Position numbers and translations under genes: made by a program. From Anderseniella sp963700735 (GTDB taxonomy: Bacteria; Pseudomonadota; Alphaproteobacteria; Rhizobiales; Aestuariivirgaceae), in assembly GCA_963700735.1 (NCBI GenBank), contig CAVOYR010000006.1, positions 124,001 through 188,000 of the forward strand: a stretch of 64,000 bases of DNA, read 5' to 3'. A model generated the notes under the pieces. The model was not told the DNA's origin. It did not search any database and saw only the letters and a program-made list of their open reading frames with translations. Each line of letters starts with the position of its first letter. Positions within the stretch are counted from its first letter, which is position 1. Below, piece by piece: positions 1-10,782 of the stretch.

Positions 1-30
1 TTCCTCCAACTGCCAGGGCAGTTCACACCC

Positions 31-1272
31 ATGACATCGACATCGCCAGCCAGCCTCTCGCGTGACGAGGCCATCAACAAGCTCGTGGAAGTGTCGCTCG
101 CGGCGGGTCCGCTGGGTGCCGTCACCGACAAGTACTTCACCAACACCCGCATGGTGGTCGAGTCCAATGGCGAGATGGAAGTCACCTACGCGGTGTTCCT
201 GCGCCGGCGCTGCATTGCCGCGCTGAAGCCGGCCGAACGGCTGATCACGCGGCTGGTGCCGGAGGCCCGCGTCAAGCGGTTCCACGCCGAGGGTGACATC
301 GTGCCGGCCGAGCGCAAGCTGATGGAAGTCACCGGTCCGATGTCGAAGCTGTCCGAGGTTGAGACGCTGCTGCTGCAGAAGACAGGCTTTCCGTCGGTGT
401 CGGCGGTCAATGCCTACGAGATGTGCATGGCACTGCCGGAGGCCTCCTTCATCGACATGCACGCGCGCCACGGGTCCGGCGTGGAAATGAACATGCTGGC
501 CGCCTATGGCGCGTCGGTGGGGTCTGAAGCGGCACGCAAGGCCAACCCGGCGGTGCGCGGGTTCGTCGGCTCCTCGCAGGATGTGACCGCGCCGATGTTC
601 GGTGCCATGGCCGGTATCGGCACCATGCCGCATGCGCTTGTCGGATATGCCGGTGGCGACGTGCTGAAGGCCACGCAGATGTTTGCCGAGCGGCTGCCGC
701 ACATCGACCAGCTCGTGGCCCTCGTGGATTACCAGGGGCTCGAAATCACCGATGCGTTGCGCACTGCGCACTGGTTCTTCAACGAGGCAAGGTTACACGA
801 CAAGGGCAAGTCGCTGGGCGTGCGGCTGGACACCCACGGCGGCCGGTTCGCCGAAGGACTGGATTACGACAAGTCGGTCGAGACGGTGGGCAACTGGCTG
901 GGCGTTGATGGCGAATACAACATCGTGGAATACGTGCTGGGTCCGCGCGCCTTCCAGCTCGATCCCGGCAACATCCTGGTCGACAAGGTGCGCCGGGTGC
1001 TGTTCGGGTCGGGCGTGTCGGTGGCCAGCATCATCCACACCCGCGAGGCGCTCGACAGTGCCGGCTTCGACAAGGCAAGAATTGTCGCATCGTCAGGGTT
1101 CTCGCCGCAGAAATGCCAGATCATGGGGGCAGCGCGTGCGCCCATCGATACTGTCGGCACCGGCAGCTTCCTGCCTGCAACGCTCACGGAAACCTATGCG
1201 ACGGCGGATATCATCAGTTATGACGGCGAACCGCGCGTAAAGCTGGGGCGCGAGTTCCTGTTCGACCGCTAG
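31..1272 (+). CDS. Nicotinate phosphoribosyltransferase-like protein
   Basis: The 413-residue protein resembles the nicotinate/nicotinamide phosphoribosyltransferase family, which makes NAD precursors from nicotinate and PRPP. A family-like core is visible: MHARHGSG near residue 145, GSSQDVTAPMFG near 185, and GVRLDTHGG near 270, which sits where NAPRTases have GVRLDSG. The C-terminal part carries the FGSGVSVASI segment of the phosphate-binding region. The length fits the family. The first ATG lies only 31 bases into the window and has no clear ribosome binding site, so the true start could be upstream of the window. The substrate, nicotinate or a related base, cannot be fixed from sequence. 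Confidence 0.75.
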   Translation: MTSTSPASLSRDEAINKLVEVSLAAGPLGAVTDKYFTNTRMVVESNGEMEVTYAVFLRRRCIAALKPAERLITRLVPEARVKRFHAEGDIVPAERKLMEVTGPMSKLSEVETLLLQKTGFPSVSAVNAYEMCMALPEASFIDMHARHGSGVEMNMLAAYGASVGSEAARKANPAVRGFVGSSQDVTAPMFGAMAGIGTMPHALVGYAGGDVLKATQMFAERLPHIDQLVALVDYQGLEITDALRTAHWFFNEARLHDKGKSLGVRLDTHGGRFAEGLDYDKSVETVGNWLGVDGEYNIVEYVLGPRAFQLDPGNILVDKVRRVLFGSGVSVASIIHTREALDSAGFDKARIVASSGFSPQKCQIMGAARAPIDTVGTGSFLPATLTETYATADIISYDGEPRVKLGREFLFDR

Positions 1273-1478
1273 ACCTGACCCCGGATTAACTGCGTTCAGG
1301 TCCTTCGCTTTATTTGACTGTTGTTTCAGGTGAGACTCCTTGCCAGAGCGTGGGGCTGTGACAATGCTGTTGCGGTCGCAGAGCGAGAATGTTCAATTTT
1401 TGGCGAGCGGGTGTACAATCGGCGATACTCATGGTTTCCTTTGCGTCATGAGGGTCGATTCTTGAGGAGTTCGAAGCA

Positions 1479-1925
1479 ATGAGTTGGAAAAACAGGCTGG
1501 CGGGTTGCGTGGCGGGCGTTCTTGCCGCCGGCATGATGATGGCTGGCACGGCTACTGCCACGCTTGCAGGCGTTGTTGCGCACATCAACCTGTCGTCGCA
1601 GACGATGAACGTCTCGGTTGATGGCCGCCATTTTGCAAGCTGGAAAATTTCGTCGGGGCGCAAGGGTTACACCACGCCGACCGGCACGTGGCGTCCGAAG
1701 TGGACGACCAAGATGCACTATTCGCGCAAGTACGATAACTCGCCGATGCCGTATTCGGTGTTCTACCATGGCGGCTTTGCCGTGCACGGCACCAACTACG
1801 TCAGGAGCCTGGGCCGTCCTGCTTCGCACGGTTGCATTCGCCTGCACACGGCCAACGCACGCCAGTTCTATAACCTGGTCAATCGCTATGGCCGCAAGAA
1901 CACCCTGATCAAGGTGAATTACTGA
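1479..1925 (+). CDS. Secreted L,D-transpeptidase (YkuD family)
   Basis: This is a 148-residue periplasmic protein with an N-terminal signal peptide (about residues 1-30) followed directly by a YkuD catalytic domain. The active-site signature is complete, with His103 in AVHGTNY and His117 and Cys119 in SHGCIR. Such enzymes make 3-3 cross-links in peptidoglycan or attach proteins to it. The protein is at the short end for the family and has no LysM or peptidoglycan-binding domain. A TTGAGGAG ribosome binding site lies about 10 bases before the ATG. It is monocistronic, facing the convergent thioesterase gene downstream. Confidence 0.88.
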   Translation: MSWKNRLAGCVAGVLAAGMMMAGTATATLAGVVAHINLSSQTMNVSVDGRHFASWKISSGRKGYTTPTGTWRPKWTTKMHYSRKYDNSPMPYSVFYHGGFAVHGTNYVRSLGRPASHGCIRLHTANARQFYNLVNRYGRKNTLIKVNY

Positions 1926-1982
1926 CCGCCAGCGCTGACTGTCCGGTTGCACATCAGCCCGCTGTCCATACCGGATGGCGGG

Positions 1983-2390
1983 TTACCTGTTTCTGGCGCG
2001 CAAGGCCTTGTCGCGGTTGCGCTGCTCGAACCGCTCGGCGTTGACCACGACGCGCGAATGGGTGCCTGAGCCGATCGGGCCTTCCTCATCCTCGGCGCTT
2101 ACCTCGAACTCGAGATTGCGGCCATCGATTTTCACCAGCACGGCTGTGGCTGTTACCCGCATGCCGGTGGGCGTTGCGGCGATGTGCGTGACATTCAGGT
2201 GGGTGCCCAGTGATTGCTCGCCCTCGCCGAGATGGCGTTCGGCGCAATCAAGTGCAGCGGCTTCCATCAGGTTGATCATCACCGGTGTCGCCATCACCTT
2301 GATCGCGCCCGAGCCAACCCGTGGGGCGGTATCGCTGGTGCCCACGATGATTTCGGCCGTGCCGGTCAGCCCCGATTTCAGATTGCTCAC
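1983..2390 (-). CDS. Hotdog-fold thioesterase (FlK-like)
   Basis: This 135-residue protein looks like a single-domain hotdog thioesterase of the fluoroacetyl-CoA thioesterase-like group. The VMINLMEAAALDCAE segment near residues 36-50 matches the FlK-type helix carrying the catalytic Glu. GTHLNVTHIAATPTGMRV near 62-80 is the typical beta-strand following it. The substrate is unknown. It is a distant candidate for the acyl-CoA thioesterase that the carnitine cluster at 21-31 kb lacks, but nothing links them physically. The gene stands alone, convergent with the L,D-transpeptidase gene and divergent from the P-loop gene. Confidence 0.75.
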   Translation of the reverse strand: MSNLKSGLTGTAEIIVGTSDTAPRVGSGAIKVMATPVMINLMEAAALDCAERHLGEGEQSLGTHLNVTHIAATPTGMRVTATAVLVKIDGRNLEFEVSAEDEEGPIGSGTHSRVVVNAERFEQRNRDKALRARNR

Positions 2391-2499
2391 GCCCTAGCCC
2401 CTCGCATTGTCGTCGTACTTGCTTCGCGGCTTTCTATAACTGATCCATGGGCCGGAACACAGACTGTTTAACGGAGTGATTGCAGGGCAGAACGATACG

Positions 2500-4308
2500 A
2501 TGAAATACAAACCCGAAACTGATGATGCCGCGCTCGGCCCCTGGAACCCCGGCATCACGTCGGAGATCCCGGAGGAGTTCCTGCCTCTGGCCACAGTCTA
2601 TCGCAGTGACCACGTATTCACGTCCGTCAGGGACGCACGCGAACTGTCCGACTTTACCGGTCTGAAGCCGCAGGAACTGGTGCGCTTCCGGCCGGAACGG
2701 CTGATCGTGCACGAAGTGCTGATCCGCGTGATGGGCTGCCTCTCGGTGCCGGACGGCAAGGTGTACGAGGACCTCGGCATCAACTTCCGCCGCATGACCG
2801 GCACCATCATGTCGAAGTACGTGGCGCCGGTGCGAATGGACATCATGGCCGCCTATCAATCCGAGATGACCGCTGCCGAGGCGCTGATAGCGGCAGAACT
2901 GGACGCCGTGTTCGCGGCATCGCCTGCCGTGGCGGCACCGTCCGTCGCGAAACCCGGTCTGCTGGCGCGGCTTTTTGGTGCGGGTTCGAAGGAACCTGCC
3001 AGGCCTGCCGCCCCCAGCGCTGCCCAGCGCGAGCAGGAGGCTGTGGAGGGCTGGCAGCGCAAGTCGCGGATTACCGGGGGCGAGGAAGTGCGGCGCAGCG
3101 TGCATGATGCACTGTCGCGCATGGCGGGCGCCATCACGGGCAGGCGCGGCAGGCTGGTGGGAGATACTGACCTGCTGAAGCGGCTGGCGCTGACCTTCTT
3201 CAGCAATGATCGCGGTTCGCGCTGCATCGGCGAGCGGATCGAGGAATGCGTCTATGCCGCCGCCGCCGGCGAAGGCTACAAGGTGCTGCCCAATCGCGCC
3301 AAGCCGGTCATCATGAACGTCAAGGGTGCGTCGGCTGCGGGCAAGAGCACGTTGCGCCCGCTGCAACGCAAGCTTGCCGAGGCGCTCAAGCTGGACTGGA
3401 CCGACTTTGCCCTGATCAGCCCCGATATCTGGCGCAAGTACCTGCTGGATTATGACTCGCTGGGCCCGGCCACCCGCTATGCGGGGTCGCTCACCGGGCA
3501 CGAGATCGAGATCATCGACGTCAAGCTGGATGAATACATGGCTGCGAGGGCAGCTCGCGGGGCGTTGCCCCACCTGCTGGTGGACCGGTTCCGCTTCGAC
3601 AGCTTCTCGATCCAGCCACACGAGGCAGACGGTGGGCGGCTGCTGACCCGGTTCGGCGACCGGGTGTACATGTTCTTCGTGATTACGCCGCCCGATGCCA
3701 CCGTCGAGCGCGCATGGGGCAGGGGCAACAAGTTCGGCCGCTACAAGGCGGTTGATGACCTGTTGTTCCATAATGTCGAGGCGTTCACCGGCATGCCGCA
3801 ATTGTTCTTCACCTGGGCAGGCAGCGTGAACAAGGAAGTGCACTACGAGTTTCTCGACAACTCGGTGCCGCACAAGACGCGGCCACGCACGGTTGCCTTT
3901 GGCTGCAACCAGGACATGAACATCCTCGACGTGAAGTTCCTGCTCGACGTGGACCGGTTCCGGAAGATCAACGTCGAGGCGAAGTCCCCTGCCGATGTCT
4001 ATCCGGATCAAGACGGCATGTCGGCGGGCAACAACACGGCGTTCCTGGCGCAGGTGCTGCGCAATATCGAGCGGGTGCAACTGGCCGATCATGCGACGGG
4101 CCGCATTTACGCGTGGCTGGAACGCGCCAAGGTCATTGCGGTGGACCCGGCATCGCTGAAGAAAGCGTTGCAGAACAACGAATTGCGCGCCGCCGTTGAG
4201 GAAGTGATTCCGGACCTTGCGGGTGATCTGGCTGGCATCGAGCGGCGCAAGGGCAACCTTGACCTCAACGAGATTCACACACTCGGCGCGTGGGACGGGC
4301 GCACCTGA
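2500..4308 (+). CDS. Large P-loop (zeta-toxin-like kinase fold) protein of unknown function
   Basis: The 602-residue protein (from the ATG at 2500; a GTG at 2476 would add eight residues) has a Walker A motif, GASAAGKST, at about residues 275-283. It is followed by the ISPDIWRKYLLDYDSL segment and DRFRFDSF near 366, reminiscent of zeta-toxin/AAA_33 kinases that phosphorylate small molecules. The N-terminal 270 residues match nothing I recognise and include an Ala/Pro-rich linker near 140-180. The C-terminal 200 residues are also unassigned. No antitoxin-like partner lies beside it: the next gene, 78 bases downstream, encodes a secreted LRR protein. No function is assigned. Confidence 0.6.
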   Translation: MKYKPETDDAALGPWNPGITSEIPEEFLPLATVYRSDHVFTSVRDARELSDFTGLKPQELVRFRPERLIVHEVLIRVMGCLSVPDGKVYEDLGINFRRMTGTIMSKYVAPVRMDIMAAYQSEMTAAEALIAAELDAVFAASPAVAAPSVAKPGLLARLFGAGSKEPARPAAPSAAQREQEAVEGWQRKSRITGGEEVRRSVHDALSRMAGAITGRRGRLVGDTDLLKRLALTFFSNDRGSRCIGERIEECVYAAAAGEGYKVLPNRAKPVIMNVKGASAAGKSTLRPLQRKLAEALKLDWTDFALISPDIWRKYLLDYDSLGPATRYAGSLTGHEIEIIDVKLDEYMAARAARGALPHLLVDRFRFDSFSIQPHEADGGRLLTRFGDRVYMFFVITPPDATVERAWGRGNKFGRYKAVDDLLFHNVEAFTGMPQLFFTWAGSVNKEVHYEFLDNSVPHKTRPRTVAFGCNQDMNILDVKFLLDVDRFRKINVEAKSPADVYPDQDGMSAGNNTAFLAQVLRNIERVQLADHATGRIYAWLERAKVIAVDPASLKKALQNNELRAAVEEVIPDLAGDLAGIERRKGNLDLNEIHTLGAWDGRT

Positions 4309-4386
4309 AGTGTAATGTTACACATGAACTGTGATTTTCCGGACCTATTGTCGCTGATCTCATCACATGGAAGCGGAGCACAACAG

Positions 4387-5688
4387 ATGTCTCGTAAAAC
4401 AGTTTTGCAATCTACACTGGTTGCGTTGGTATCGTTGTGCGTCTGCACTCCGGCGATGGCCCAATCTGACCCTGGCGAAGTCGCAAAACGGCTCACGGAG
4501 TTGGGCATCCAGGATTTTGGCAAGGAGTATACTGCCGAAAAGGTCGCCAAGGCCTTCAGCATTACCTTTGACGGCAAGAAGTCGAAACCGTTCACCGATG
4601 CAGACTGCGCACTTGTTGGCGGGCTGGAGAAGTTGCGCAGTGTTACCTTCATGAACGCCAAGGTGTCGCGCGCATGCCTTGAAGGTATCGCCAAGCTTCG
4701 CGAGTTGAACGTGCTGAATCTTGTGACTTCAGACGTGGACGGGGCAGGGCTGGCTGCCCTCAAGTCGAAGGACAAGCTGACCGAATTACGGGTGTCCGAT
4801 GTATCCGGCGTTGAACCGGAGCACCTGAGCGTGCTCAAGCAGTTTGAAGCGTCCAGCCTGATATTTGTGCTGCAGGGCGACCAGGACGCGAAAATCTATG
4901 GTGATGCGCACCTTGCCGCCATCGAAGGTGCCAGCGCGATCACGCATCTGCAAGTCGTCCGGGTGCCGTTCGGCGAGAAGGGCGGCGCAGCGGCAGGCTC
5001 ATTGCCACGGCTGCAGACGCTGAAGCTGTTCTGGAATGATGCCGGCGACAAGGCACTGCTGCCCTTGCTGGGCGCTGCCAGGAAGCTAACGAAGCTCGAA
5101 TTCCATGACGACAAGGCAAGCGAGAAAGTGCTGCCGGCCATCGCCGCCATGGATGGGCTTGAAGATCTGAAGCTCGAGGGCAACAAGATCAACGGCGGGT
5201 TTGCCGCCTTCAAGGATCACCCCAAGCTGATGCGTCTGGCCTTCCAGCTCAAGGGCGTCAAGCCGGCCGACTATGAGGTGATGGCCCATATGCCCGCGCT
5301 GCGCGATGTGCGTGTGCTGTTCGGACCCGGCTTCACCGATGAGCATGCAAAGGCGGTGTCGGCGGCGACGCAGCTGACGACGCTCTACACCCAGCAGACC
5401 AAGAACCTGACCGATGCAGGCGCTGCCCATTTTGCAAAGCTGGAGAAGCTGGAGAATCTCGATATCTCCCGTGCCCCGCAGGTTGGAGATGCGACGGCCG
5501 GGGTGCTGGCCAAACTGCCGTTGAAGAGTATCGGCCTGAGCCATACCGGCCTCACAGACGCAGGCCTTATGGAACTGGCTGGGGTGGCGACTCTGCAGAA
5601 CCTCTCCGTCAACAAGGCGCAGGTGACGAAAGAGGGCATCGAGAAAGCCAAGGCTGCTGCCGCCAATCCGAAGCTCAGGATTCGCTAG
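4387..5688 (+). CDS. Secreted leucine-rich-repeat protein
   Basis: The chosen start (ATG 4387) gives a 433-residue protein with a classical signal peptide ending at TPAMA-QS near residue 26. An upstream in-frame ATG at 4315 would add an unlikely 24-residue hydrophilic extension. The mature protein is a series of degenerate leucine-rich repeats of about 23-25 residues (LRSVTFMNAKVSRACLEGI, LRELNVLNLVTSDVDGAGL, LENLDISRAPQVGDATAGV, LQNLSVNKAQVTKEGI), of the cysteine-free bacterial type. There is no enzymatic domain and no membrane anchor after the signal peptide, so it is probably a periplasmic or extracellular binding protein. It is transcribed alone, convergent with purB. Confidence 0.7.
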   Translation: MSRKTVLQSTLVALVSLCVCTPAMAQSDPGEVAKRLTELGIQDFGKEYTAEKVAKAFSITFDGKKSKPFTDADCALVGGLEKLRSVTFMNAKVSRACLEGIAKLRELNVLNLVTSDVDGAGLAALKSKDKLTELRVSDVSGVEPEHLSVLKQFEASSLIFVLQGDQDAKIYGDAHLAAIEGASAITHLQVVRVPFGEKGGAAAGSLPRLQTLKLFWNDAGDKALLPLLGAARKLTKLEFHDDKASEKVLPAIAAMDGLEDLKLEGNKINGGFAAFKDHPKLMRLAFQLKGVKPADYEVMAHMPALRDVRVLFGPGFTDEHAKAVSAATQLTTLYTQQTKNLTDAGAAHFAKLEKLENLDISRAPQVGDATAGVLAKLPLKSIGLSHTGLTDAGLMELAGVATLQNLSVNKAQVTKEGIEKAKAAAANPKLRIR

Positions 5689-5743
5689 CTGCGACCAGTC
5701 AATGCGCCCGGTGAACCGTAGCGCCGTGCCGGGCGCAGCTGGC

Positions 5744-7051
<1,308 letters not shown>

Positions 7052-7137
7052 GCGATGAGCGCTTTCTTGCAGGCTGGAGACAGGGAAAGCGTTGCTCTAG
7101 CAGACTAACGCCTTCGCACTCAACGTGCGAAACGCGT

Positions 7138-7864
7138 TTATCTCCAGGAAGGCAACTCGACCGGCACGGCGATGAAGCGCGCATCGCGGCCTTCGAAGCC
7201 GAAGGTGAGCTTGTGCACCAGCACCACCACCTTGCCGGTTTCGGCCTCGCCGAATGAGATCACGTCCGCCAGCCGGTAGCTTTCCGGGCAGCCGCGCGAC
7301 GTCGGCAGCTCCTCGTCGCGGTAGACCTCGGCCGGTTCCTTGCCGTCAACACCGACCTCCAGGGCAAACCCCTTGACCACCGGCACCGACTGGCAATCGG
7401 GCGCGCACCGGCAGGTCTACGTGGCGCAGCTTCACCGTCCACAGCGTGGGCAGGTTGTGAAACCGCTTGAACGTCATGGTGTGCGGGTCGGCGCACTTCT
7501 TCGCCGACCGCGTTGCTGGCCAGCATGCGCGGCGGGATACACCGTGCCGTACTGCTCGATGAGTGGAGCGGCCTCGGTCAGGGCCTGGTGGCGGGCCGTC
7601 GTAGGAGGTCGGCTTTTCCTCGCGCAGACTGACCCTGATGGGTGAGCCATCGACCCATTTGTCCTTGTTCAGGTCGATGATGTAGATGCTGGAGTAGGGA
7701 AAGCCGGAGCCGTCCTGGACGCCATATTCCTCGAACGCGAAGTATCGGCCGTCACTGGAAAAACCGATGATTGCCCGGTCGGCTGAGTCCGCCGCCAGCG
7801 CTTGCCAGCGGGCTGCACAGGCAGAATTGCCGTGCGCAAGCAACATTTTCGCCAGCGTCTTCAT
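7138..7864 (-). pseudogene. DUF2259 predicted secreted protein, frameshifted
   Basis: The N-terminal half matches the DUF2259 family (GFSSDGRYFAFEEYG, then QDGSGFPYSSIYIIDL), a widespread alphaproteobacterial secreted protein of unknown function. The reading frame is broken at least four times, near 7595, 7536, 7496 and 7400. Correcting each by one base gives a continuous protein running through ARHQALTEAAPLIEQYGTV, MLASNAVGEECADPHTMTF, LPTLWTVKLRHVDLPV and the in-frame C-terminus VVKGFALEVGVDG to ELPSWR. The signal peptide is also poor in the current frame, suggesting further indels. All breaks are single bases, so a sequencing artefact is the favoured explanation. Confidence 0.7.
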
Positions 7865-7924
7865 ACGGTCACAGTATGGCGCAGACTGCCAATGTTGGCG
7901 ATGTATTTGATGCGATCTGGTTAA

Positions 7925-8845
7925 TTATGCGTCCGGCAGCAGTTTCCGATAGAGCGGTTTCAGCAGCATTGGCAGGCAGTAGATGGGAATTGCAGCATGG
8001 CGAAGAACAGCCAGGCATCCGGCGGGGCGGCGGCGCCCAGCACGCCCATGACCACGGCAATGTTGCGGCCTGCGTGGGCATAGCCCAGGGTCAGGGCGCG
8101 GCCACGGCCGGTGACGTAGAATAGCGCTGACGGTGAGCAAGTTGAGGCCCAGGTGCAGGCCGGTGGCCAGCGCATCAGTGCCAGCGCGTAAGCCGGCTGG
8201 GCGATCACGCGGTCCGGGATGCCGTCCATCAGCGCAATGGCGAAGACCACCATGATCAGCACGTTCAGGCCGTCGAACATGGGCGTGGCAGCCCTTGCGC
8301 CGCTGGGCCCAGCCAGCGGCTGATCAGGTAGGCGCGTCGCCGACCGACGCGCCGATAAGGCCGGCCAGGCGCAGGGCCAGTTCGTGCCCGAGAGATGGAT
8401 CGCGTCGCGGCAAATACTTCCACGTAAAGCGGGCGTGACGATGGGGTGCAGGGCGGTGGCGGCAAAGATGGTAGCCACCGTCAAGCGCACCGTCCAGGCC
8501 CATCACGAAGGCCAGCGCGGCGGCTGCATAGTTGGGCGGGGAGGTTCCGTAGACGACCAGCGCCGCCGTCAACCCCGGTGACAGGGGCAGTGGCGCAGGG
8601 CGATCAGCGACAATGCCATCGGCAGCACCATGAACGCCGTAGATCAGCGAGACGATGAACACTTGGGCTTGCGCAGGTGCGCCAGTGCGCGTTCGACGTC
8701 CAGCCGGGCCAGAACGATGGTCAGCATCAGGTACACGGTGAACGGCAGCATAGGAAGCAGCAACCATGCCAGCGGCTGCACCAGCCACGCCGATCACGAT
8801 GCCAAGCGGCATCAGCAAGGTGCCGTTGCCGGCCGATCCATTCAC
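7925..8845 (-). pseudogene. Bile acid:sodium symporter (BASS)-like membrane transporter, heavily frameshifted
   Basis: Scattered over all three minus frames are hydrophobic segments that join into one transporter. In order they are LLMPLGIVIGVA, LMLTIVLARLDVERALAHL, LTAALVVYGTSPPNYAAAAL, LTVATIFAATALHPIVTPAL, FDGLNVLIMVVFAIALMDGI, GYAHAGRNIAVVMGVLG and the C-terminal YCLPMLLKPLYRKLLPDA. The order and spacing resemble a bile acid:sodium symporter/ACR3-type ten-helix protein of about 305 residues. At least seven indels would be needed to restore it. The assignment is moderate. The gene directly follows the TRAP large permease gene on the same strand. Confidence 0.5.
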
Positions 8846-8872
8846 AAGGCTTGCGGACTGGGCTCACGCTGA

Positions 8873-10174
8873 TCACATCTGTGACGGCAGCCAGGTGGCG
8901 ATGCCCGGGAACACCGATATCAGGATCACGGCGACCACCATCAGCACGAACATCGGCGCAGCCGCCCTGGCGATGAAGTCCATGTCGCGGCCGGTCATGC
9001 CCTGCAGCACGAACAGGTTGAAGCCGATGGGCGGCGTGATCTGGGCGATTTCCACCACGATGGTCAGGAACACGCCGAACCAGATCATGTCGAAGCCGGC
9101 CTGGCGGGCAATCGGCTCGACCACGGCCATGGTCAGCACGATGGACGAGATGCCGTCGAGGAAGCAGCCGAGGATGATGTAGAAGATGGCCAGCACCGCG
9201 ATCAGCATGGCCGGTGACAGCTCCTGCGCGGCGATCCATTCGGCAACAGCGCGCGGCAGGCCGGTGAAACCCATGGCCAGGGTGAGGAAGGTGGAGCCGG
9301 CCAGGATGAAGGCGATCATGCACGAGGTGCGCGTGGCGCCCATCAGCGAGGCGATGAAGTTCTCCCGGGTCAGGCTGCCCTGCTGCCACGAAATAGGAAG
9401 GCGCCGACGCACGCCTAGCACGGCCGCCTCGGTTGCGGTGGCGATGCCGAAATAGATCGAGCTCATCACTGCGGCAATCAGCGCCGATGATCGGGGCAAG
9501 CTGGCCGACGTCGCGACGAGCCGCTGGCGCACGGTGTAGTGCTCGCGTGTCGCCTGCGGTCCTTGCGCCCGCCCATCAGGTCCCACACGGCGACGTAGCC
9601 CATGAACAGTGCCGCCAGCATGAGGCCGGGCAGGATGCCGGCGATGAACAGCTTGACGATGCTCTCGTTCACCGTGACGCCGTAGATGATGAAGATGATC
9701 GACGGCGGGATCAGCAGGCCGAGCGTGCCGGCACCGGCCAGCGTGCCGATGACCATCTTCTCCGGGTAGTTGCGGCGCTTGAGCTCCGGCAACGACATCT
9801 TGCCGACGGTCAGCACGGTGGCCGCGGACGAGCCGCAGATGGCGGCAAAGATGGCGGAGCCCGGCGATGTTGACGTGCAGCAGGCCGCCCGGCAGGTCGT
9901 GCAACCAGGGTTGCAGGCCCTTGAACAGGTTCTCGGACAGCCTCGTCCGGAACAGGATTTCCCCCATCCAGACGAACAGCGGCAGGGCCGTCAGTGTCCA
10001 GCTTGACGAGGCCGACCAGATGGTCAGTGCCATGGCGTCGCCGACGGGCCGGGTGGTGAACAGTTCCATGCCGACCCAGGCGACGGCGAGCAGCGAGATG
10101 CCGATCCACACGCTGCTGCCCAGCAGGGTGAACAGCACGAGCAGGAAGATCAGCGTGGGCAGGAAGCCGTCCAT
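8873..10174 (-). pseudogene. dctM: TRAP transporter large permease, frameshifted
   Basis: This is a DctM-type large permease, which couples periplasmic binding-protein delivery to Na+ influx. The N-terminal MDGFLPTLIFLLVLF and the C-terminal IAQITPPIGFNLFVLQGMTG are in one frame. The middle (SLPELKRRNYPEKMVIGTLA, GLLIPPSIIFIIYGV, LFIAGILPGLMLAALFMGYV) is in another, so there are indels near 9860 and near 9540. A third short disruption lies at about 9415 (AAVLGV, then ISWQQGSLT). With corrections the protein is about 434 residues, the usual length. The ATG at 10174 lies just after the TGA of the small permease. Confidence 0.75.
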
Positions 10175-10179
10175 CTGGC

Positions 10180-10719
10180 TCACTCCGCCGTCAGTTGCTG
10201 GGGCGCTGGCGGCGGCAGCATCCGGATCGCGGCGGACGATCACGCGCACCAGCCCATGCACCACGGAAATCGCGAAGATCACAGCCCCGATGGAAACCAG
10301 CGTCTGCGGCTACCACAGCAGGGTGGCGGCGGCACCTTCGGACTTTTCCTCGAACTTGTACGAAACCCAGGTCAGCTTGACCAGGTACCAGGCGAGGTAG
10401 CTGCTCATCAGCGAGGCAACGGCCAGGCACCAGAGTTCCGAGCCAGAATCTTGCCCGTGTCGCCGAGGCGCGAGCGCAGCAGTGCCACGCGGATGTGGCC
10501 GCCGGCGCGAAACGTGTGGGCCAGCGCCAGGAACGATGACGCGGCCATGGCGTAGCCTGAATATTCGCTGATCCCGGCGATGTAGATCTGCAGGGCGCGG
10601 GCGATGATCGAGGTCAGCACGCACACGCCGATAGTGACCATGAAGAAGGCGGCAGCATAGCCGGCCCAGAGGTAAAGCCGTTCCAGCGCCCGGTCGAGGC
10701 GAGTGAAAAGGCCGGTCAT
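10180..10719 (-). pseudogene. dctQ: TRAP transporter small permease, frameshift plus in-frame TAG
   Basis: This is a four-helix DctQ-type small permease of about 180 residues. The start MTGLFTRLDRALERLYLWAG and helices 1-2 are in frame up to about 10445. One base is then missing, and the protein continues as LWCLAVASLMSSYLAWYLVK. An in-frame TAG at 10312-10310 interrupts it just before PQTLVSIGAVIFAISVVHGL. Near the end the most natural reading finishes PAPQQLTAE with a TGA at 10182-10180, six bases before the dctM start. Its operon position between dctP and dctM supports the assignment. Confidence 0.7.
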
Positions 10720-10782
10720 TGTATCACTCGCCCCACCGGTCGTTGTGCGTCAGGTCCCCACGGGTCGACCGGCCTGGCCTGC

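Noticed and set aside
1272..1302. GACCTGA...TCAGGTC stem after the NAPRTase-like gene as a terminator
   Set aside because: The stem is only seven base pairs with a 17-base loop and no T run follows; support is too weak.
2500..5688. Toxin-antitoxin pair formed by the zeta-like P-loop protein and the LRR protein
   Set aside because: The P-loop protein is far larger than zeta toxins, and the downstream protein is exported by a signal peptide, which does not suit an antitoxin.
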